Origin: Aliivibrio fischeri
GTDB taxonomy: Bacteria; Pseudomonadota; Gammaproteobacteria; Enterobacterales; Vibrionaceae
DNA length: 64,000 nt
Reading direction: 5' to 3'
Assembly (NCBI RefSeq): GCF_009727955.1
Contig: NZ_WOBR01000002.1
Span: 124,001 to 188,000, forward strand
Each line of letters starts with the position of its first letter. Within the stretch, counting starts at the first letter, position 1. The notes under the pieces were generated by a model. The model saw nothing but the letters and a program-made list of their open reading frames with translations, did not search any database and had not been told where the DNA came from. Of the stretch, positions 61,096-64,000 are shown piece by piece. The position numbers and the translations under genes are program-made.

Positions 61096-63070
61096 GACTA
61101 AATGCTTGTATCACTTGTGTAATATCGATGTCTTTTAACAATTTAGGGTAGAAATCATTCAATTTATCTCCCCATAATTGCTCTAATTCCATCACTAATT
61201 GAATTGCCTGAGCTGTAGTATAACTTACTTCATCGTGTTGAATTTGATGAGAAAGCCATTTTATTACTTGCTCTAACGATGGATTAATTTGTTCTAGATA
61301 CCTTAACAGATTCGGGATCAATTGTTGTAAGTTCTGCTGTCTGATTGGTTGACAAACAGCCATTACGATAATATTTGTTCTATTTTTAACTTTAAGATCA
61401 ATACCTAAAGATTTCAACAAAGAGGCGTAATTAGATAAATTGTTACAAATTGACTCATCAATACCAACAGAAAGCGGTATCAATAAAGGTTGAGGTTTTA
61501 ACGGCTCAACATTAACCGAACTTAACTGACCGTAGATTTTGACAAACTCAGCATAGCGTAAGTTCAATAACTGAAGTTGCTTTCCTTGTTGCAGCAATGC
61601 AAAAGACGATTCAACAACACTTAATACTTTGCCTAATGTGATGTCACTTTTAGATACATGAGTAACTTGAGGTGCAACTCGCTCAATTTGTTGAGTAGGT
61701 TTGAATGTATGTGATTGCTCATTAACCTGAGAGAAACTTTCTCTCTGATCTCTACTTTGGGTGGTAAGCAACTCATTATAATTAGAAAGTGCTTTTTCCG
61801 CTGGTTTATCATTATGAAACGAACGAGATTGTGCGCTAGGCTTCGAAGATGAGTTTCCAGCAGTGGTTTTCGGGATCCATGAATCTAAGGGAGCCTTATT
61901 TGGATAATTTGGCGTAGATTCTACTGCTGCTCTTAGTTGCTCAGATTTAGGGTAATGCGATTGTTGAGGCTGTCGAACGTACTCCTTCATTGGTGGAAAA
62001 TACGATTCTTTATTCTCAACTTTTTGTTCTTCCACTAGTGGTTGATCATTACATGCTACTTTTGATAATGAAGCACCTTGCTGTAACGCGCCAAAAATAG
62101 CTTGGTAAATAAAGTCATGAACTAATCGTGCTTGATGAAAACGCACCTCATGCTTTGCTGGGTGCACGTTAACATCAACATCATGTGGATTAATCTCAAT
62201 AAATAAAATATACGCTGCATATTGGTTTGCAGGTAAAGATGATTCATAACCTTGGCGGATAGCATGATTGATTAGCTTATCTTTCATCATACGTCCGTTC
62301 ACATAACAGTATTGAATATCACCCTGTGCTCTTGCTCCTTCGGGAGACGATATCCAACCGTGAAACTTTAATTCCCCATGCTCTAACTCAACTTCTAATG
62401 CATGCTGCAAGAAATTAGCACCACATACGGCCGCTAAACGTTTTTCTATTTGAGGTTTAGTTTGTGCAGCTCGATATTGACGAACCATCTTACCGTTATG
62501 ACGTAAATTAATCGTCACATCCAATCGGCTTAATGCTATACGCTTCAATAATTCATCAATATGAGTAAATTCTGTTTTATCTGCTCGCAGGAACTTACGT
62601 CGTGCAGGGGTATTAAAAAACAGATCCACCACATCAATAGTGGTTCCAATTGGATGAGCTGCTGGCTTTAATTTCACATTCATTTCTCGACCTTCAGCAT
62701 AAGCAGACCATGCCTCTTCTTGGGCAACAGTACGAGAGGTTAGTGTTAAACGTGAAACTGAACTGATAGAAGCAAGCGCTTCGCCTCGAAAGCCCAAACT
62801 AACAATGGCTTCAAGATCGTCTAATGAAGTGATTTTTGATGTGGCATGGCGGCTTAAGGCTAAGGTGAGTTCATCTTTTGGGATCCCCGATCCATTATCG
62901 CGGATTCGGATTAACTTACTGCCACCTTTTTCGATATCAATATCGATGCGAGTTGCTCCCGCATCGATACTGTTTTCTACCAATTCTTTAACAACAGAAG
63001 CCGGACGCTCCACAACCTCACCCGCCGCAATTTGGTTGGCTAATCGTGCTGGTAAGATTTGAATTGGCAT
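61088..63070 (-). CDS. mutL: DNA mismatch repair protein MutL
   Basis: MutL links mismatch recognition by MutS to strand incision by MutH. The 660-residue protein has the GHKL ATPase motifs [11 protein letters not shown] (about 29-39), IRDNGSGI and [12 protein letters not shown], then a Ser/Gln-rich linker (about 335-460) and a C-terminal dimerisation domain. I see no DQHAxxExxxYE endonuclease motif, as expected in Dam/MutH species; dam is at 20753 in this window. It follows amiB after 11 bases and overlaps miaA. Confidence 0.96.
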   Translation of the reverse strand: MPIQILPARLANQIAAGEVVERPASVVKELVENSIDAGATRIDIDIEKGGSKLIRIRDNGSGIPKDELTLALSRHATSKITSLDDLEAIVSLGFRGEALASISSVSRLTLTSRTVAQEEAWSAYAEGREMNVKLKPAAHPIGTTIDVVDLFFNTPARRKFLRADKTEFTHIDELLKRIALSRLDVTINLRHNGKMVRQYRAAQTKPQIEKRLAAVCGANFLQHALEVELEHGELKFHGWISSPEGARAQGDIQYCYVNGRMMKDKLINHAIRQGYESSLPANQYAAYILFIEINPHDVDVNVHPAKHEVRFHQARLVHDFIYQAIFGALQQGASLSKVACNDQPLVEEQKVENKESYFPPMKEYVRQPQQSHYPKSEQLRAAVESTPNYPNKAPLDSWIPKTTAGNSSSKPSAQSRSFHNDKPAEKALSNYNELLTTQSRDQRESFSQVNEQSHTFKPTQQIERVAPQVTHVSKSDITLGKVLSVVESSFALLQQGKQLQLLNLRYAEFVKIYGQLSSVNVEPLKPQPLLIPLSVGIDESICNNLSNYASLLKSLGIDLKVKNRTNIIVMAVCQPIRQQNLQQLIPNLLRYLEQINPSLEQVIKWLSHQIQHDEVSYTTAQAIQLVMELEQLWGDKLNDFYPKLLKDIDITQVIQAFSHE

Positions 63071-63081
63071 GACCTTGTTCC

Positions 63082-64000
63082 TTAACTGGTTGGAATAATG
63101 AGCACCTGCCCTATAGCAAGCTCATCTGAACGTAACTTGTTTGCTTTTCTTAAGCTGGAAACAGATACGCCATATTTACTTGCAATTTTACCTAAGAATT
63201 CACCACGTTTCACCGTGTGTTTCTTAACTGGAGCAACAATACTCACTTTCAATTTTTGTCCAACAAACAAAGTATCTGACTTCAATTTATTTAATGAACG
63301 GATACTGCTGGTTGTTACTTTATATTTAGATGCAATCTTTCCTAAATACTCACCAGAACGTACTTTATGAGTAATAATAGTACGAGCTTGACTTGATGAT
63401 GTACTTGATGAAGATGTTGTCTTCTTCGGTGCAACATACACAGGTTTATTACTTGGGATAACTAAAACTTGTCCAATCTTTAAGCTCGTGCTTTTAAGAT
63501 TATTTTCACTTTTAATTTTCGCCATTGACGTTCCGTATTTCTTTGCAATTAAAGATAAGGACTCACCAGAACGTACCTTATGTTTTGTTTGACCACCTTG
63601 TGCAGCAAGTAGTGTACCTTGCGGCGGGTTATCGTGAAGATAACGAATGATTGCTTTTGAAATAGAGCGTGCAATTTTATCTTGATGAGAGCGTTGGAAT
63701 AATTGCTTTTCTTCCGTTGGGTTCGAAATAAACCCAGTTTCAATCAAAATAGATGGGATATCTGGTGACTTTAATACTGCTAAGCTCGCATTCACAGGCT
63801 CTTTTTTATGCAGTCTAATCACTTTTCCCATTTCAGATAACACATTCTTTGCTAATTTATATCCTTCCTTTTGAGAATGACTAAATTGCAGATCCAATAG
63901 CGTTTGGCTTACGTTTCTATCGTTACTGTTTTTCGCTAGTACATCTCCAGCACCACCCAATAACTCTGACTGTTTCTCGTGTTTTTCGACCCAACGACCA
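63082..64000 (-). CDS. amiB: N-acetylmuramoyl-L-alanine amidase AmiB (5' end outside window)
   Basis: AmiB splits septal peptidoglycan during division and is switched on by EnvC-type activators. Only the C-terminal 305 or so residues are visible: the frame runs off the right edge. It shows the last part of the amidase-3 domain, with [14 protein letters not shown] and the catalytic Glu in [15 protein letters not shown], then three LysM repeats starting [33 protein letters not shown] and [17 protein letters not shown]. Upstream of mutL-miaA-hfq is the usual place for amiB. Confidence 0.93.
   Translation of the reverse strand, partial: GRWVEKHEKQSELLGGAGDVLAKNSNDRNVSQTLLDLQFSHSQKEGYKLAKNVLSEMGKVIRLHKKEPVNASLAVLKSPDIPSILIETGFISNPTEEKQLFQRSHQDKIARSISKAIIRYLHDNPPQGTLLAAQGGQTKHKVRSGESLSLIAKKYGTSMAKIKSENNLKSTSLKIGQVLVIPSNKPVYVAPKKTTSSSSTSSSQARTIITHKVRSGEYLGKIASKYKVTTSSIRSLNKLKSDTLFVGQKLKVSIVAPVKKHTVKRGEFLGKIASKYGVSVSSLRKANKLRSDELAIGQVLIIPTS

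Overview
The window is an AT-rich stretch of the main chromosome of a marine Vibrionaceae bacterium, most like Aliivibrio (Vibrio) fischeri. The case rests on gene content and order: the priA-cytR-ftsN-hslVU block, the pilMNOPQ-aroKB-damX-dam-rpe-gph-trpS block, the argCBG/argH cluster with an ArgH-acetyltransferase fusion, the sodium-motor gene motX, a DUF3624 gene and a peroxiredoxin-glutaredoxin fusion. It is almost entirely conserved core genome. I see no tRNA or rRNA gene, insertion sequence, prophage, CRISPR array, toxin-antitoxin pair or defence island.

Layout. 1-2.9 kb: end of an unidentified gene, then maltoporin lamB and malM behind a regulatory region with MalT-like and CRP-like sites. 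2.9-12.5 kb: malic enzyme, rpmE, priA, cytR, ftsN, hslVU behind a sigma-32-type promoter, yhfA and crp. 12.5-18 kb: arginine succinyltransferase genes (argD/astC, astA, astD) with a DUF1338 gene, then pabA. 18-29.5 kb: the dam/aro/pil block, all on the minus strand. 29.6-36 kb: mrcA on plus, then a redox cluster (oxyR, prx-grx with an OxyR operator, a lipoamide-dehydrogenase-like flavoprotein with a Cys-rich tail, and a small membrane protein).

36-42.7 kb: arginine biosynthesis (argH fusion, argG, argB, argC, divergent argE) with ArgR boxes. 42.8-46.6 kb: ppc and metF with a MetJ operator. 46.7-52.3 kb: rplI-rpsR-priB-rpsF behind an S6:S18-type leader, then rlmB-rnr-nsrR. 52.3-54.3 kb: hmp behind an NsrR operator, and motX behind a sigma-28-type promoter. 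54.4-64 kb: a heptamer repeat, purA, a DUF2065 gene, hflC, hflK, hflX, hfq, miaA, mutL and the 3' part of amiB.

The genes form several regulons that can be read in the DNA: CRP (maltose genes, cytR, crp), ArgR (argC/argE, argH), OxyR, NsrR, MetJ, sigma-32 and sigma-28. Septation and peptidoglycan functions (ftsN, damX, mrcA, amiB) and methyl-directed repair (dam, mutL) recur. I found no clearly new multi-gene system. The items most worth a second look are the Cys-tailed flavoprotein of the redox cluster, the separately controlled argH fusion, a double-hairpin leader before trpS, the inverted repeats before ppc, the seven-unit heptamer array and the DUF1338 gene in the ast cluster.
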